In this document: in pieces, positions 35,175 through 44,860 of the stretch | Layout: each line of letters begins with the position of its first letter | Numbering within the stretch: position 1 is the first letter of the stretch | DNA from: an uncultured Aquimarina sp. | GTDB taxonomy: Bacteria; Bacteroidota; Bacteroidia; Flavobacteriales; Flavobacteriaceae | Reading direction: 5' to 3' | Length of the DNA stretch: 64,000 nucleotides | NCBI RefSeq assembly: GCF_947496855.1 | Contig: NZ_CANMED010000007.1 | Span: 186,001 to 250,000 of the forward strand | Translations under genes and position numbers: made by a program | Notes under the pieces: model-generated | The model's database searches: none | What the model saw: the letters and a program-made list of their open reading frames with translations, nothing else | What the model was told of the DNA's origin: nothing

Positions 35175-37128
35175 TTTTAGCATAAGTTTCTCCATTAAAT
35201 TTTAAGACCGAAGTTTCATTAGTGACTGTTTCTTTAGAATCACAATCCCCATTTTCATCTTCTTCATTTTTGGTTTCGGTAACTTTACTCTTTACTATAA
35301 TATCAAAATAATCATTCGTTTTTTCTTTAGAAATAATGAGTATATTTTTAACTCTTATAAACTCTCCGTAACAATTTGTATCCCATTCTCCACCGTAATC
35401 CATTACATCATAATTATGTACTACTTTTTTTAGAGTGTTTCCAGATTTCACAAACAAAGAAATGTTTTTATTACTATAAGGATTGGGCTGAGACATCCCT
35501 ACATGATAAACTTGTATCCCAAATGCTCTCGTATCCTTAGCAACTATGTAAGGAGCTGTATCAATAGTTATCTCTTTTAATTCTACGGCATCTGAAGCCC
35601 ATCCGTTTGTTTTAGAACCTTCGAAGTATCTATGTGCTATCTTGCCAGTGGTATTATTTACTATTACTACATGACTATTGAGCTCGAAAAAGTGCTCGTC
35701 ATATTCTCCATAAATTTCTGGTATCACTATAATGGTTTCATTGCTATTATTTGGTTGAACTTTTGAAACAATTAAATCTGTTTTAATTGTTTGTTTATTT
35801 AAATTCAATTGTTGTATTACCTCATCGACTAAACTTAGATCTTCAAAATTATTTACAATTACAGGCTTTATTTTCCCATCATCCTTTAATTCAAATACTT
35901 CTCTTTTTTCTTGTTTTTCGTCTATCCAAAGGATGTTGTTAACCGTTAGCTTATTACCCTTAATTTTTGATTCAATTCTAGATTGACCTTCTGCTATTTC
36001 ATCATAAGAAATAACTTTAGAATCAATAATACCTCCAGCCAAGTTATAATTAATCAATACCGATTCCATTTCGTGATCACCTTTAAGAATGGTCACTACG
36101 ATCGAGTGAAACGTTTTAGACATTTGTATTCTATAAGAAGCTATCGTTCTATAATTATAGCCTTCTTTATTGAAATTTGGATATATTTCTTCTAATTTTA
36201 AAGCCTTTTCGTTTACTTTTTTATAGTCCTCTTCTTCAATAAAACTATCAAAATTTGTATTCTCTATTAAAGGAAGTGATCTAGTTTTAATTTTATCGAT
36301 AACATAATTAAAATTAGAATCTTGAAATTGATTCTTAAAAACCTCATCTTCTTTGATAAACTTACCCTCTTGATATGGGTTTTGATATGAATGTATTTTT
36401 TCAAAACTTGCATAATCTTCCTTATGAAGATGTTTCGTTTTCCAAACATCACCGTTAAAATTATGTTTTATTTGCAGTTTAGCAGTATCATGTTTTTTTG
36501 CTTTTTTGTACTTTTTTAGATATTCCTGATAATCTAGTTTAGTATTTTCGATTGTTTTAACTAAGGACACATAAAAATTAGATTCATTTTTCTTTTTCTT
36601 ATAAAACATATAATTTCTAAAATTACCTCCGTACTGAACAACTCCCAATGAATCTCCTTTTTTATATACGAATACCTTATTGTGTAAATAGAGCCCGTTT
36701 GTAAAATTGTCTTTAGTGTATCCATCAACTTTTTTCTCATCACAGATCTCTAGTTTATAAAAGTTATTTTTAAAACTTCTAAGAACTCCAAAATCCCCGA
36801 TTGGTGAAATCTCTTTTCTTTTATAGGCCGAATAGAAGCCGAAATCAGTTTGAGAAAGTTTATCTATAACAATAGCTGCTTTATAAATTTCAAAATTTTC
36901 GGAACCGATTATATGGGTTTTCCCGTGTATCAATTCATATACTCCCGAAATATCTTCTACAGTGTGCTCAATGGCATTACCTATCGCATTTTCTACTTTA
37001 ACGGTTGATGATTCTGCTGTTTGTTCAATTGTGTCAGTTGCAATATTTTCTACAATATCTTTCTTTTCTTTTGTGTTTTTAGCACAAGAGATGAGTATAA
37101 ATAACACTAGAATATGTGCCTTTTTCAT
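35167..37128 (-). CDS. Large unrecognised lipoprotein
   Basis: This 653-residue protein has a lipobox (VLFILISCAKN, Cys at about 15) and a low-complexity linker rich in Glu, Thr and Ile, then an export-type body with many Lys/Tyr-rich beta strands. The C-terminal 250 residues look like a propeller or VCBS-type fold (TIIVIPEIYGEYDEHFFELNSHVVIVNNTTGKIAHRYFEG, ILIISKEKTNDYFDIIV). It starts 4 bases inside the previous gene's end (ATGA overlap) and its stop overlaps the next gene. I do not recognise a family. Confidence 0.7.
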   Translation of the reverse strand: MKKAHILVLFILISCAKNTKEKKDIVENIATDTIEQTAESSTVKVENAIGNAIEHTVEDISGVYELIHGKTHIIGSENFEIYKAAIVIDKLSQTDFGFYSAYKRKEISPIGDFGVLRSFKNNFYKLEICDEKKVDGYTKDNFTNGLYLHNKVFVYKKGDSLGVVQYGGNFRNYMFYKKKKNESNFYVSLVKTIENTKLDYQEYLKKYKKAKKHDTAKLQIKHNFNGDVWKTKHLHKEDYASFEKIHSYQNPYQEGKFIKEDEVFKNQFQDSNFNYVIDKIKTRSLPLIENTNFDSFIEEEDYKKVNEKALKLEEIYPNFNKEGYNYRTIASYRIQMSKTFHSIVVTILKGDHEMESVLINYNLAGGIIDSKVISYDEIAEGQSRIESKIKGNKLTVNNILWIDEKQEKREVFELKDDGKIKPVIVNNFEDLSLVDEVIQQLNLNKQTIKTDLIVSKVQPNNSNETIIVIPEIYGEYDEHFFELNSHVVIVNNTTGKIAHRYFEGSKTNGWASDAVELKEITIDTAPYIVAKDTRAFGIQVYHVGMSQPNPYSNKNISLFVKSGNTLKKVVHNYDVMDYGGEWDTNCYGEFIRVKNILIISKEKTNDYFDIIVKSKVTETKNEEDENGDCDSKETVTNETSVLKFNGETYAKND

Positions 37129-37703
37129 TTTTTACACGAGTTTAATAACGTATCAATTTTTATTACTCCAATTTCATTATAATAGTACAATCTCCCAAAA
37201 TAGTTTGTGACATCTTCTTTACAAGCGTATACGTTGAATTTTGCCCTTAAATATTTAGGGTAGTATTCTAATAGTTCTGGAAACATACCGCCAGATTTCT
37301 CTTGATGTTCTATAAAATAAGCAGTCCCATTTTCTCCCCAGTCACCTTTACTATATTCATAAAAACGTAAGGTATAAGATAGAATCTCTTCAGATACTTT
37401 GTTATCCTTAAATTGGTTAACACTCAACTCAATTACCTTTTCTTTTATGGCTTTGTTGATGTAATCTTTATCTTTAACAGGGTTTTTTATGAGGTACAAA
37501 TCAGGATATACTTCAGATTTTATAAATTCCATTTTTAGAAAAAACAATTTATAAGTGGTTATACCAAGAATAATACTTGTTAACACAAGAAGCATCCAAA
37601 TAACTCTTATCTTTTTTTTAAAAACCCATTTAAGAATTTTAAACATACTAAATAAGCCTATGCTTGTAAATACTAATAAGGAAATAATCGTTAGTATTCC
37701 CAT
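37125..37703 (-). CDS. Small protein with two N-terminal membrane helices
   Basis: This 192-residue protein has two hydrophobic segments near residues 3-24 and 34-55, separated by a basic loop (KWVFKKKIRV). A soluble C-terminal domain of about 130 residues follows with two late cysteines (VYACKEDV, LLNSCKK). The soluble part is probably periplasmic. It is translationally coupled to the 653-residue lipoprotein by an ATGA overlap. No recognised domain. Confidence 0.65.
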   Translation of the reverse strand: MGILTIISLLVFTSIGLFSMFKILKWVFKKKIRVIWMLLVLTSIILGITTYKLFFLKMEFIKSEVYPDLYLIKNPVKDKDYINKAIKEKVIELSVNQFKDNKVSEEILSYTLRFYEYSKGDWGENGTAYFIEHQEKSGGMFPELLEYYPKYLRAKFNVYACKEDVTNYFGRLYYYNEIGVIKIDTLLNSCKK

Positions 37704-37902
37704 TCGTGTATTTTTCTGTATTCCTCTTTCAATGTATCAGTTATTATTTTTTATAAGGTTTTAACTTCATTACTAGCCCTTCTATTTTATCAACATCAAA
37801 AAGTGAATAGTTCTCACTATAATTGCCTTGCTAATCAAATCCCTTTAATTTAAAACAAACAAAAATCATTTGCCTGCGATACTGTAGTTGTAATATATAC
37901 TT

Positions 37903-38268
37903 TTAGCATTCGACCTTACCTGTTTTTAGGTGAATAGTCTTAGATTTCCCATACCATACTTGGTCATTTTCCAAATCCCATACTATTTCTACACTATCAT
38001 TAAAAATACTACAATCACTATTATCACTGCTTTTCCCAATTGTTTTACCATCAGCATTTTTTAATATTACTTCTACGGGCATGCTTCCCATACCTCCATC
38101 TCCAGGAGTAGTAGAGAAAAAAATACTTCGATCATTTTTTATAATTAATTCATAATTACCATCAGGACTTTGGTAGGTTGCTATATGCGTAATTTTATTA
38201 TTTAGCTTTACTCCTGCTATAATTCCAATTAGCAGTATAATTAATAATATGTAAACCAGTTTTTTCAT
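37903..38268 (-). CDS. Small single-pass or secreted protein
   Basis: This 121-residue protein starts with a hydrophobic stretch (KLVYILLIILLIGIIAGVKL), probably a membrane anchor. A beta-rich domain follows (TYQSPDGNYELIIKNDRSIFFSTTPGDGG, VEIVWDLENDQVWYG). The pattern SPDGNYxLxIxxD resembles small DUF5412-like domains found in orphan secreted proteins, which is a loose comparison. Its ATG overlaps the stop of the upstream 444-residue gene by 4 bases. Confidence 0.65.
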   Translation of the reverse strand: MKKLVYILLIILLIGIIAGVKLNNKITHIATYQSPDGNYELIIKNDRSIFFSTTPGDGGMGSMPVEVILKNADGKTIGKSSDNSDCSIFNDSVEIVWDLENDQVWYGKSKTIHLKTGKVEC

Positions 38269-39599
38269 TTTTCACTTTCTTGTAATTTATTTCCAAGCTC
38301 CCATAATTTACGTACTTTATACTTTTTGTTAATACTATGATGAGTAATGTGTGCAAGACTACTTTGTATTTCAGAAATACATATGTCATCGTATTTAGTT
38401 CCTTTATAAAAGCTTATCGGTTTTAGTTGAACCATATCATTTTTAGAAAAAACAAAATCTAATGTAAATTCTTGCACTAAAGGCGTATTAATTAATTTTA
38501 TAGTTCCTTTATACATATTATTCAAATAGATTTCCATTTCCTTTACTTTTCCATTTTCTATAAAGGTTTTCTCTGATTTTACATAACCATTAACCAGGCT
38601 TAATTTAAAAGGTTTTAAAAGCGTATCGTTTGGTTTTAAAACAGCATCAACTAATAATTCTGTATGATATTTATGAGTCTCTTCATTACGCTTTAATTTT
38701 ATAAAAACTCCGACATTTTCATTCTCTCTAAATACAAAAGCTTTTCTGTAACTTCTGTCTGATAAATTACTATATGGATAACTAGTATTGTTAACATTAG
38801 CAGTTATATCAAATTCTAACAATTCAGAATATAATAAATCCGCTTCCGTGCAACATCTTCCAAACATTTTATCTGACCATATATCTACTTCATCAATTTC
38901 TTCGTATTTGTAGTAATCAAAAATAGTAGAGAATTCTTTACTGTATTGCTTTATTTCATTGATACTTAAAGAATCAATGGTAGCTTGCTTAGCTACTTGT
39001 TTGTTTTCTGTTTTTAGGTTATCACTATATAATTTCTTTTGTTGCAAACAGGTTTTAGCTCTATTAGACTCATCAGGCATTTGTTTTAGGTTTTTTAGAA
39101 GAGTAGCATTACTCATGTCTATTCCTTGTTGAACATCGCAAACGTATAACAATGAATCTTCTTGATTACCTGAAATAGTTTTGTAAATAGTATTCATTAA
39201 CACCCATTTATCGTTCCTAAAAGAAACATAGTAGTATGCTTCATAAAATCCTTTGTCTGGAAAAGTTGTGCTAACAACAAAACCATTTTTTTCTGTTTTA
39301 ATATCTACAATTTGATTCCCTCCATCTTCTGAAAAATTATTAGTTTTTAATGCTAATTTGTAGGTGTCATTGTTATTAATAAACAGCAACAATTCATCTC
39401 CCCGATACCTTTTACTACTTACAACCTTATCAAGTATAGTATCATTATTTATATCAATGTCTTTGATAAAATAAGAATCGTTGTTACTGTAAAAAGAAAT
39501 ATCATATAGCTTTGATGGGTCTGCCTCATCATATTGTTTTTTATTTGAACTACATGTGGTAAATATCAACGCTACCATTGTTATATATAGCTTATTCAT
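38265..39599 (-). CDS. Unrecognised 444-residue lipoprotein
   Basis: It has a short lipoprotein signal (MVALIFTTCSSNKK, Cys at about 16). The N-terminal half contains an integrin/VCBS-like pattern (FIKDIDINNDTILDKVVSS, DELLLFINNNDTYKLAL), known from immunity-like and lipoprotein families (XAC2610-type), although I cannot assign it. The second half has paired cysteines (FGRCCTEADLL) and beta strands. It heads a coupled gene pair with the 121-residue protein. Confidence 0.68.
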   Translation of the reverse strand: MNKLYITMVALIFTTCSSNKKQYDEADPSKLYDISFYSNNDSYFIKDIDINNDTILDKVVSSKRYRGDELLLFINNNDTYKLALKTNNFSEDGGNQIVDIKTEKNGFVVSTTFPDKGFYEAYYYVSFRNDKWVLMNTIYKTISGNQEDSLLYVCDVQQGIDMSNATLLKNLKQMPDESNRAKTCLQQKKLYSDNLKTENKQVAKQATIDSLSINEIKQYSKEFSTIFDYYKYEEIDEVDIWSDKMFGRCCTEADLLYSELLEFDITANVNNTSYPYSNLSDRSYRKAFVFRENENVGVFIKLKRNEETHKYHTELLVDAVLKPNDTLLKPFKLSLVNGYVKSEKTFIENGKVKEMEIYLNNMYKGTIKLINTPLVQEFTLDFVFSKNDMVQLKPISFYKGTKYDDICISEIQSSLAHITHHSINKKYKVRKLWELGNKLQESEK

Positions 39600-39698
39600 A
39601 AATTACGTTTAACTTTTTTGTTTGTATAGATTACTTTTACAATAGCATCTTTTTACTGTTATAAATTCTGAAAAAAACTACACTACATTCCACTGTAT

Positions 39699-40634
39699 TT
39701 AATTTTTATTATGTTCTTTTAATTCCTTGTAATTCAAGGGAAATCCAATTTCACAGGGAGTCATGGCATGCGGAAATGAAGGGGTAATTGTTACCCCGTT
39801 TTTTGTAAGCACCCAAGAATAATACTCCCAAAGCCATTCGCCATCTGAAAAATAGTCACATTCACTATCTAAATCAGAATCGTTTTCATACTTCATTTTT
39901 AATAATTGAAAGTGATTCAAATTAGGATACATATCTGTTATTCTATCCAATTGCTTTTTATTTTTGAAATCAAAATTATATCCTACGGTATTATGATTGG
40001 GATGTGCTCCTCCACAATAAATAGATGAATACTCTGTAAAACTAATGTGCTGATCTGAAACGAGCTCCATATCAATCCTGATATCGGCCCAACTACATTC
40101 TAATCCTACAGTAGCATTATTAGTATGTATCGTATCTAGCTTAGGATTCATAAATTCACGCTCAGACTTAGTAAATCCATTTCCTAGTCTGAATAATGAT
40201 TTTTTTGAGTGTTTTTCTGTAAGCCAGACCAATTCTTTTCTATTATGAATAGTTATGCTGTCCCTAACATACTCCAAATTCGTCAATTTATATTCATCAA
40301 GGTTCTTTGTTGTTTTGCGCAAGTCGACATTTAATGTGCTCCCATTATTTTTCCACGTACCAACTATTACACCCTTGTCTATAGATAAAGTAAACAGTTC
40401 TTTTTCCTCCTTTATATCCGAAAATTTCTCTGAAAGAGTTAACTCATTGGTATTAAAACTTCCTTCTAATTGAATGTTTTTTAGATGCGATTTGTAAAAA
40501 TAAAATGCTGTTGCACGATCATCATTATAATCTATATCTAATTCTAAAAATATTTGATGCTCTCCAATGGTTCCTTCATAAGTTTGAGCTTGAATACCGA
40601 TTGAATAAAAGATAAATAATATATAATATCTCAT
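39699..40634 (-). CDS. Secreted protein with a DUF3298-like C-terminal domain
   Basis: The ATG at 40634 (MRYYILFIFYSIGIQAQ) gives a good signal peptide; the frame is open to 40661. The N-terminal part is a small beta domain (YEGTIGEHQIFLELDI ... FTLSIDKGVIVGTWKNNG). The C-terminal part contains YSSIYCGGAHPNHNTVGYNFDF, a motif of DUF3298/RsiV-type domains, and later VLTKNGVTITPSFPHAMTPCEIGF. These domains are periplasmic, and RsiV is known to bind lysozyme. A role in sensing or inhibiting a cell-wall enzyme is possible but speculative. Confidence 0.68.
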   Translation of the reverse strand: MRYYILFIFYSIGIQAQTYEGTIGEHQIFLELDIDYNDDRATAFYFYKSHLKNIQLEGSFNTNELTLSEKFSDIKEEKELFTLSIDKGVIVGTWKNNGSTLNVDLRKTTKNLDEYKLTNLEYVRDSITIHNRKELVWLTEKHSKKSLFRLGNGFTKSEREFMNPKLDTIHTNNATVGLECSWADIRIDMELVSDQHISFTEYSSIYCGGAHPNHNTVGYNFDFKNKKQLDRITDMYPNLNHFQLLKMKYENDSDLDSECDYFSDGEWLWEYYSWVLTKNGVTITPSFPHAMTPCEIGFPLNYKELKEHNKN

Positions 40635-40880
40635 TTCCCCTATGATTTTTTTGTCGTACATGTTATTTACTCACTACTATTTCCAACTCCCAAGAGATTT
40701 TTTTAATTAGAAGTGAGTAAAATTTTCTTTGTTTTCTTGACAATTATTTCTATGATGTTTCCTTCTAATTTAAAACTCTCACCAAAATAAGCATTCATAA
40801 ACAAAAGAAAAACTAACAGAAAATACTCTTTTATTTAATTCTTAAAAATAACTCTAATTCTATTCATCTACACTAAACTA

Positions 40881-40894
40881 CCATTCGTCGACAG
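40881..40894 (+). promoter_or_regulatory. Putative LytTR-type operator of the signalling operon
   Basis: CCATTCGTCGACAG lies 106 bases before the first gene of the signalling operon and is matched at 13 of 14 positions at 47001-47014. It resembles half sites bound by LytTR/AlgR proteins (CCGTTCGTC), with a second similar half, ACAGTTAAC, about one helical turn on. The remainder of this 325-base spacer is featureless. Confidence 0.5.
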
Positions 40895-40986
40895 TTAACT
40901 ATCATTTAATCGAATTTAAAGCAGTTTTTACCCAAATTAAGAAGAAATTTGAATAAAAATTATTAATTCATTTAACACCCATCATT

Positions 40987-41397
40987 ATGAACTCTCTTTC
41001 TTTTCTTTTAATAGAAGACGACATGATAGAAACTCTGAAATTTAAAAGAGTCGTAGATTCCTTAGAAGGCGATTACCAAATAACTGAAGCCATTAATGGC
41101 GAAGAAGCTATAGAAATCTTGAAAAAAGAACCACATTCATTTGATATTATTTTATTAGATCTTAATATGCCGAAAATGAACGGGATAGAATTTTTGAAAA
41201 TATTAAAAGAAGATGAAGTACTAAAATATATTCCTGCAATTATCTTAAGTACTTCTAACAATCATCATGATATTAAAGAATGTTACAAAACAGGAGTTGC
41301 TGGCTACATAACCAAACCTCTGAAATACGAAGAATACACACAAAAAATTAAAAATCTAGTAGCATATTGGAATAGTAGTGAATTAATAAAAGGGTAA
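40987..41397 (+). CDS. Stand-alone CheY-like response regulator
   Basis: This 136-residue receiver has no output domain. The acidic pair IEDDD, the phospho-acceptor Asp58 in LLDLNMPKMNG, the Ser/Thr in IILSTSNN and the Lys in YITKPLKYEE are intact, so it can take part in phosphotransfer. As the first gene of the operon with two histidine kinases and an Hpt protein, it probably serves as phosphate carrier or sink, as in the Rcp1 receivers paired with bacteriophytochromes. Confidence 0.9.
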   Translation: MNSLSFLLIEDDMIETLKFKRVVDSLEGDYQITEAINGEEAIEILKKEPHSFDIILLDLNMPKMNGIEFLKILKEDEVLKYIPAIILSTSNNHHDIKECYKTGVAGYITKPLKYEEYTQKIKNLVAYWNSSELIKG

Positions 41398-41516
41398 ATA
41401 AAAAAAATATCATTAAATTTAACTGATTTTTTCCCCTAAAACCATGTGCTGGAGTTTTTTTACTCTTGCATAAACTGATAAAGCTAATTAGTTATAACCA
41501 CCTAAAAACATTGTTT

Positions 41517-42056
41517 GTGAAAGGAATTGTATTTACTGAATTTTTAGAACTTGTTGAAGACAAATTTGGATTAGATGTGGTTGAAGAGATCATCGAGAAA
41601 TCCGAACTTCCATCTGGAGGTGCATACACTGCAGTGGGAACTTACGATTTTGCTGAAATGTTAAGTCTCCTTAAGAACTTAAGCGAAAAAACTAGTGTTA
41701 GTATAGATGATCTTTTATTAACCTATGCAGAACATTTCTTCTCGGTGTTGGCAGGTAGCTACCCTGGTTTAATAGAAAAATACGATGATCCAATAGAGTT
41801 ACTTTCATCTATAGAAAATCATATACATATAGAAGTGAGAAAAATCTATCCGGACGCAGAACTTCCTACTTTTGAAGTTCTGGAAAAAACAAAAACCTCA
41901 CTCGTCTTAATTTACAAGTCTAGCAGAGCAATGTATAATTTCGGTTTAGGATTAATGAATAAAACATTTGAGCACTATAATGCCTCTGCCACTATACAAC
42001 TTGAAAAATTAAAAGAAGATGGTACGGAAGTGAAATTTAGTATTATCAAAAATTAA
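41517..42056 (+). CDS. H-NOX haem sensor protein (nitric-oxide binding)
   Basis: This is an H-NOX (heme NO-binding) domain of 179 residues. With the GTG at 41517 as start, the proximal haem ligand is His104 in NHIHIEVRKIYPDAELPTF and the haem-carboxylate motif YxSxR is Tyr133-Ser135-Arg137 (YKSSR). These fit the usual numbering of about 102-104 and 131-137. The frame is open back to a TTG at 41466, which would add 17 residues. Facultatively anaerobic bacteria use H-NOX proteins to inhibit or modulate a neighbouring histidine kinase when NO is bound. Its stop overlaps the kinase start by one base. Confidence 0.92.
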   Translation: MKGIVFTEFLELVEDKFGLDVVEEIIEKSELPSGGAYTAVGTYDFAEMLSLLKNLSEKTSVSIDDLLLTYAEHFFSVLAGSYPGLIEKYDDPIELLSSIENHIHIEVRKIYPDAELPTFEVLEKTKTSLVLIYKSSRAMYNFGLGLMNKTFEHYNASATIQLEKLKEDGTEVKFSIIKN

Positions 42057-43654
42057 TGAATAAAACGACTAGTCCAGAAACACTTCAAAAAGCACTACTT
42101 CGAGAAAAATCTGCTAGAAAACAAGCGGAAAAAATTCTTGAGGAAAAATCACTTGAATTATATCGACTAACGGAAGAATTAAAATCTGCCAATCAGAAAC
42201 TTAAAAATCAAGTTTATCAAAAGGACTCTGAACTAAATGGAGTCTTTCAAAATTTAGTAGATGCCTACGTTTTGATGGATATATTTGGTAATGTTATTAG
42301 TATGAATGATGCTGCCATTGAATTATTTGGTTATGATTTAGATACCGAAACACTTAATGTAACTTCTCTAATTTATAAAGAGGACTACCAATATGCAATT
42401 AATTCTTTTAACAAATTAATTTCTGAAGGAAGTTTTGCTGATTATCAAGCTCGTGTGTATACTAAAAATAAAGGTATACGAAATGTACATATTAATGCGA
42501 GTATTATAAAAGACCATAACAATAAGCCTCTTGCTGCACAAGGAATTGTAAGAGATATAACAACCGAATTAGAACAGCAAGCCATATTTGATGAACAAAA
42601 AAAACAACTTACAGCTATTGTAGACAATTCTACTTTGGGTATTGTATTATCACAATTTGGAAAAATAATTCAAACCAACAGAGCTTTCCAGAATTTATTA
42701 AAATATAGCAAAGAAGAGCTTGATCAAATGGAAGTAAAGGATATTTCTCTAATAGAAGAATATTCTGATGCTGCTGAATCTATGGATAAACTAAATAAAG
42801 GAGAGATTGAGCATTTCACTGTAAACAAAAGGTATCTCAAAAAAGATGGTAGTATCTTTTGGGCTAAAACGAGCGTTGCAGGAGTTCATAATAGCCAAGG
42901 AGAAATGAAATATCAAGTTGCTCTTGTAGAAGATATCACTGAACAATTAAACCTAGAAAAACAAAGAGAAGAATTATTAGATACACTAGAAAAGAGTAAT
43001 CAAGAACTAAACGATTATGCACATATAGTATCTCATGATTTAAAATCTCCACTTAGAAGCATCAATGCACTCGTGCATTGGATAAAAGAAGACTATAAAG
43101 AAGAATTAAAAGGTTCTGGATTAGACAACATTGCATTGATAGAGAAAACACTCGAAAAAATGGAAGGCCTTATTAGTGGCATCCTAAATTATTCTGGAGC
43201 TGGAAATAAAGATAATTTAAACAATCAATCGATAGACCTGAATACAATTATTCAGGATATTAAAAACACCATATTTGTTCCTAAACATGTCAATATTTTT
43301 ATAAAAAATAAACTTCCTAATATACAAGGTGATCGCACAAGAATCCAGCAATTATTCCAAAATATAATAAGTAATGCCGTTAATTACATTGACAAAGAAG
43401 AAGGGATTGTAGAGGTAGCTCACGTAGAAAAAGATTCTTTTTATATATTCAGTATTAAAGATAATGGCATTGGTATTAAAAAAGAATATCATGAAAAAAT
43501 CTTCAAAATTTTTCAGTCCTTAGGTAAAAGCGAAAACTCTACTGGTATTGGTTTATCTATCGTTAAAAAAATAATAGATCTTTATGAAGGTGATGTCTGG
43601 CTAGAAAGTGAACCTGGAGTAGGAACTACTTTTTATTTCAGCTTAAAAAAATAA
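42056..43654 (+). CDS. H-NOX-associated PAS histidine kinase
   Basis: This 532-residue soluble kinase has an N-terminal coiled coil (about 1-62), two PAS domains (about 65-180 and 185-305; RNVHINASIIKDHNNKPLAAQGIVRDIT, KYSKEELDQMEVKDIS), then HisKA with His327 (HIVSHDLKSPLRSI) and a HATPase domain (NIISNAVNYI, IKDNGIGIKKEYHEKIFKIF, STGIGLSIVKKII). No membrane segment exists, so it is cytoplasmic, as expected for a kinase controlled by a soluble H-NOX partner. It is translationally coupled to the H-NOX gene. Confidence 0.92.
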   Translation: MNKTTSPETLQKALLREKSARKQAEKILEEKSLELYRLTEELKSANQKLKNQVYQKDSELNGVFQNLVDAYVLMDIFGNVISMNDAAIELFGYDLDTETLNVTSLIYKEDYQYAINSFNKLISEGSFADYQARVYTKNKGIRNVHINASIIKDHNNKPLAAQGIVRDITTELEQQAIFDEQKKQLTAIVDNSTLGIVLSQFGKIIQTNRAFQNLLKYSKEELDQMEVKDISLIEEYSDAAESMDKLNKGEIEHFTVNKRYLKKDGSIFWAKTSVAGVHNSQGEMKYQVALVEDITEQLNLEKQREELLDTLEKSNQELNDYAHIVSHDLKSPLRSINALVHWIKEDYKEELKGSGLDNIALIEKTLEKMEGLISGILNYSGAGNKDNLNNQSIDLNTIIQDIKNTIFVPKHVNIFIKNKLPNIQGDRTRIQQLFQNIISNAVNYIDKEEGIVEVAHVEKDSFYIFSIKDNGIGIKKEYHEKIFKIFQSLGKSENSTGIGLSIVKKIIDLYEGDVWLESEPGVGTTFYFSLKK

Positions 43655-43684
43655 AACAAAACATGTACTTTTATATCCTATATC

Positions 43685-44818
43685 ATGAAAATCCAACAAT
43701 ATAAAAAACTGAAAGGTAAAGACTGGCAGAATCTGCACGAAAACGAAACTACTTTAGAATCTCCTTTAGTCCTAGTTTTTGGTAATCGATTTGAATTAGA
43801 AAACCCAAAAATATTAGAAGAAGTGAGATCCATTTTTCCCGAAGGAGAAATTGTTTTTGGATCTACCGCAGGAGAGATCATTGGTGAACGTGTCTATGAT
43901 GGCGCTGTTACTATAACCGCTATTGAGTTTGAAAAAAGTAGTTTTAAAATTAGAAGAGAAAATATTCTTAACTATGATAAGGATGCATTAGCTTTAGGAA
44001 AAGATTTGATCAAACAGCTTCCTGAAAAAGGATTAAAACATGTCCTCGTATTATCGGAAGGGAGCCACGTAAATGGATCTGCTCTAATCGAAGGACTAGA
44101 AACAGCTTATAAAGGCTTAACTTTTACAGGAGGGCTATGTGGTGATGATGCTAGATTCGAAAAAACACTGGTGAGTTATAACGAACTTCCAAAAGAAGGA
44201 GAAATAATTATTATCGGTTTTTATGGTGACACATTAGATATATCATATGCGCAATATGGCGGTTGGACAGCATTTGGGCCAGAAAGGATTATAACTAAAT
44301 CTGATCATAATATACTATATGAATTAGATGATCAACCTGCATTGGATTTATATAAAAAATATTTAGGTGATAAAGCATCAGAATTACCGCAATCTGCTCT
44401 TTTATATCCACTAAGTGTAAAATCTAAAAACAGAACAGAACCTATAGTTAGAACGGTTCTTGCTATAGATGAAAAATCCAATACAATGACATTAGCTGGA
44501 GATGTGCCAGAAGGTTCGGTTGTACAATTAATGATGGCCAACATAGATAATATTGCGGATGGTGCATCAAAAGCTGCAGAAATAGGAATGAAGGACAGAA
44601 CCTCTAAACCAGAATTTGCAGTTTTGGTTAGTTGTATTGGCAGAAAACTAGTGATGGACCAAAGAGTAGAAGAAGAAGTAGAAGAAGTAATTGAAGCTAT
44701 TGGACAACAAGCTACCGTAAGTGGCTTTTATTCTTATGGAGAGCTAGCACCTTTTAGTTCAGGAAGCTCTTGTGAGCTGCACAATCAAACTATGACACTA
44801 ACTCTTTTTAGCGAATAA
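43685..44818 (+). CDS. FIST-domain sensory protein
   Basis: This 377-residue protein consists of the FIST_N and FIST_C domains (LVLVFGNRFELENPKILEEVRSIFPEGEIVFGSTAGEI; GLCGDDARFEKTLV; FAVLVSCIGRKLVMDQRVEEEVEEV; TVSGFYSYGELAPF). FIST domains are thought to bind small ligands such as amino acids and are usually linked to kinases or cyclases. The gene lies between two histidine kinase genes, separated by 30 and 42 bases, so a second input to the same relay is likely. The ligand is not known. Confidence 0.92.
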   Translation: MKIQQYKKLKGKDWQNLHENETTLESPLVLVFGNRFELENPKILEEVRSIFPEGEIVFGSTAGEIIGERVYDGAVTITAIEFEKSSFKIRRENILNYDKDALALGKDLIKQLPEKGLKHVLVLSEGSHVNGSALIEGLETAYKGLTFTGGLCGDDARFEKTLVSYNELPKEGEIIIIGFYGDTLDISYAQYGGWTAFGPERIITKSDHNILYELDDQPALDLYKKYLGDKASELPQSALLYPLSVKSKNRTEPIVRTVLAIDEKSNTMTLAGDVPEGSVVQLMMANIDNIADGASKAAEIGMKDRTSKPEFAVLVSCIGRKLVMDQRVEEEVEEVIEAIGQQATVSGFYSYGELAPFSSGSSCELHNQTMTLTLFSE

Positions 44819-44860
44819 ACTTCACATAAAACAAATTTTTCTTTTAAATAGTTGGGCTAC

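Noticed and set aside
41466..41516. TTG start for the H-NOX protein
   Set aside because: It would add 17 residues. The GTG at 41517 puts the haem His and YxSxR motif at the usual family positions.
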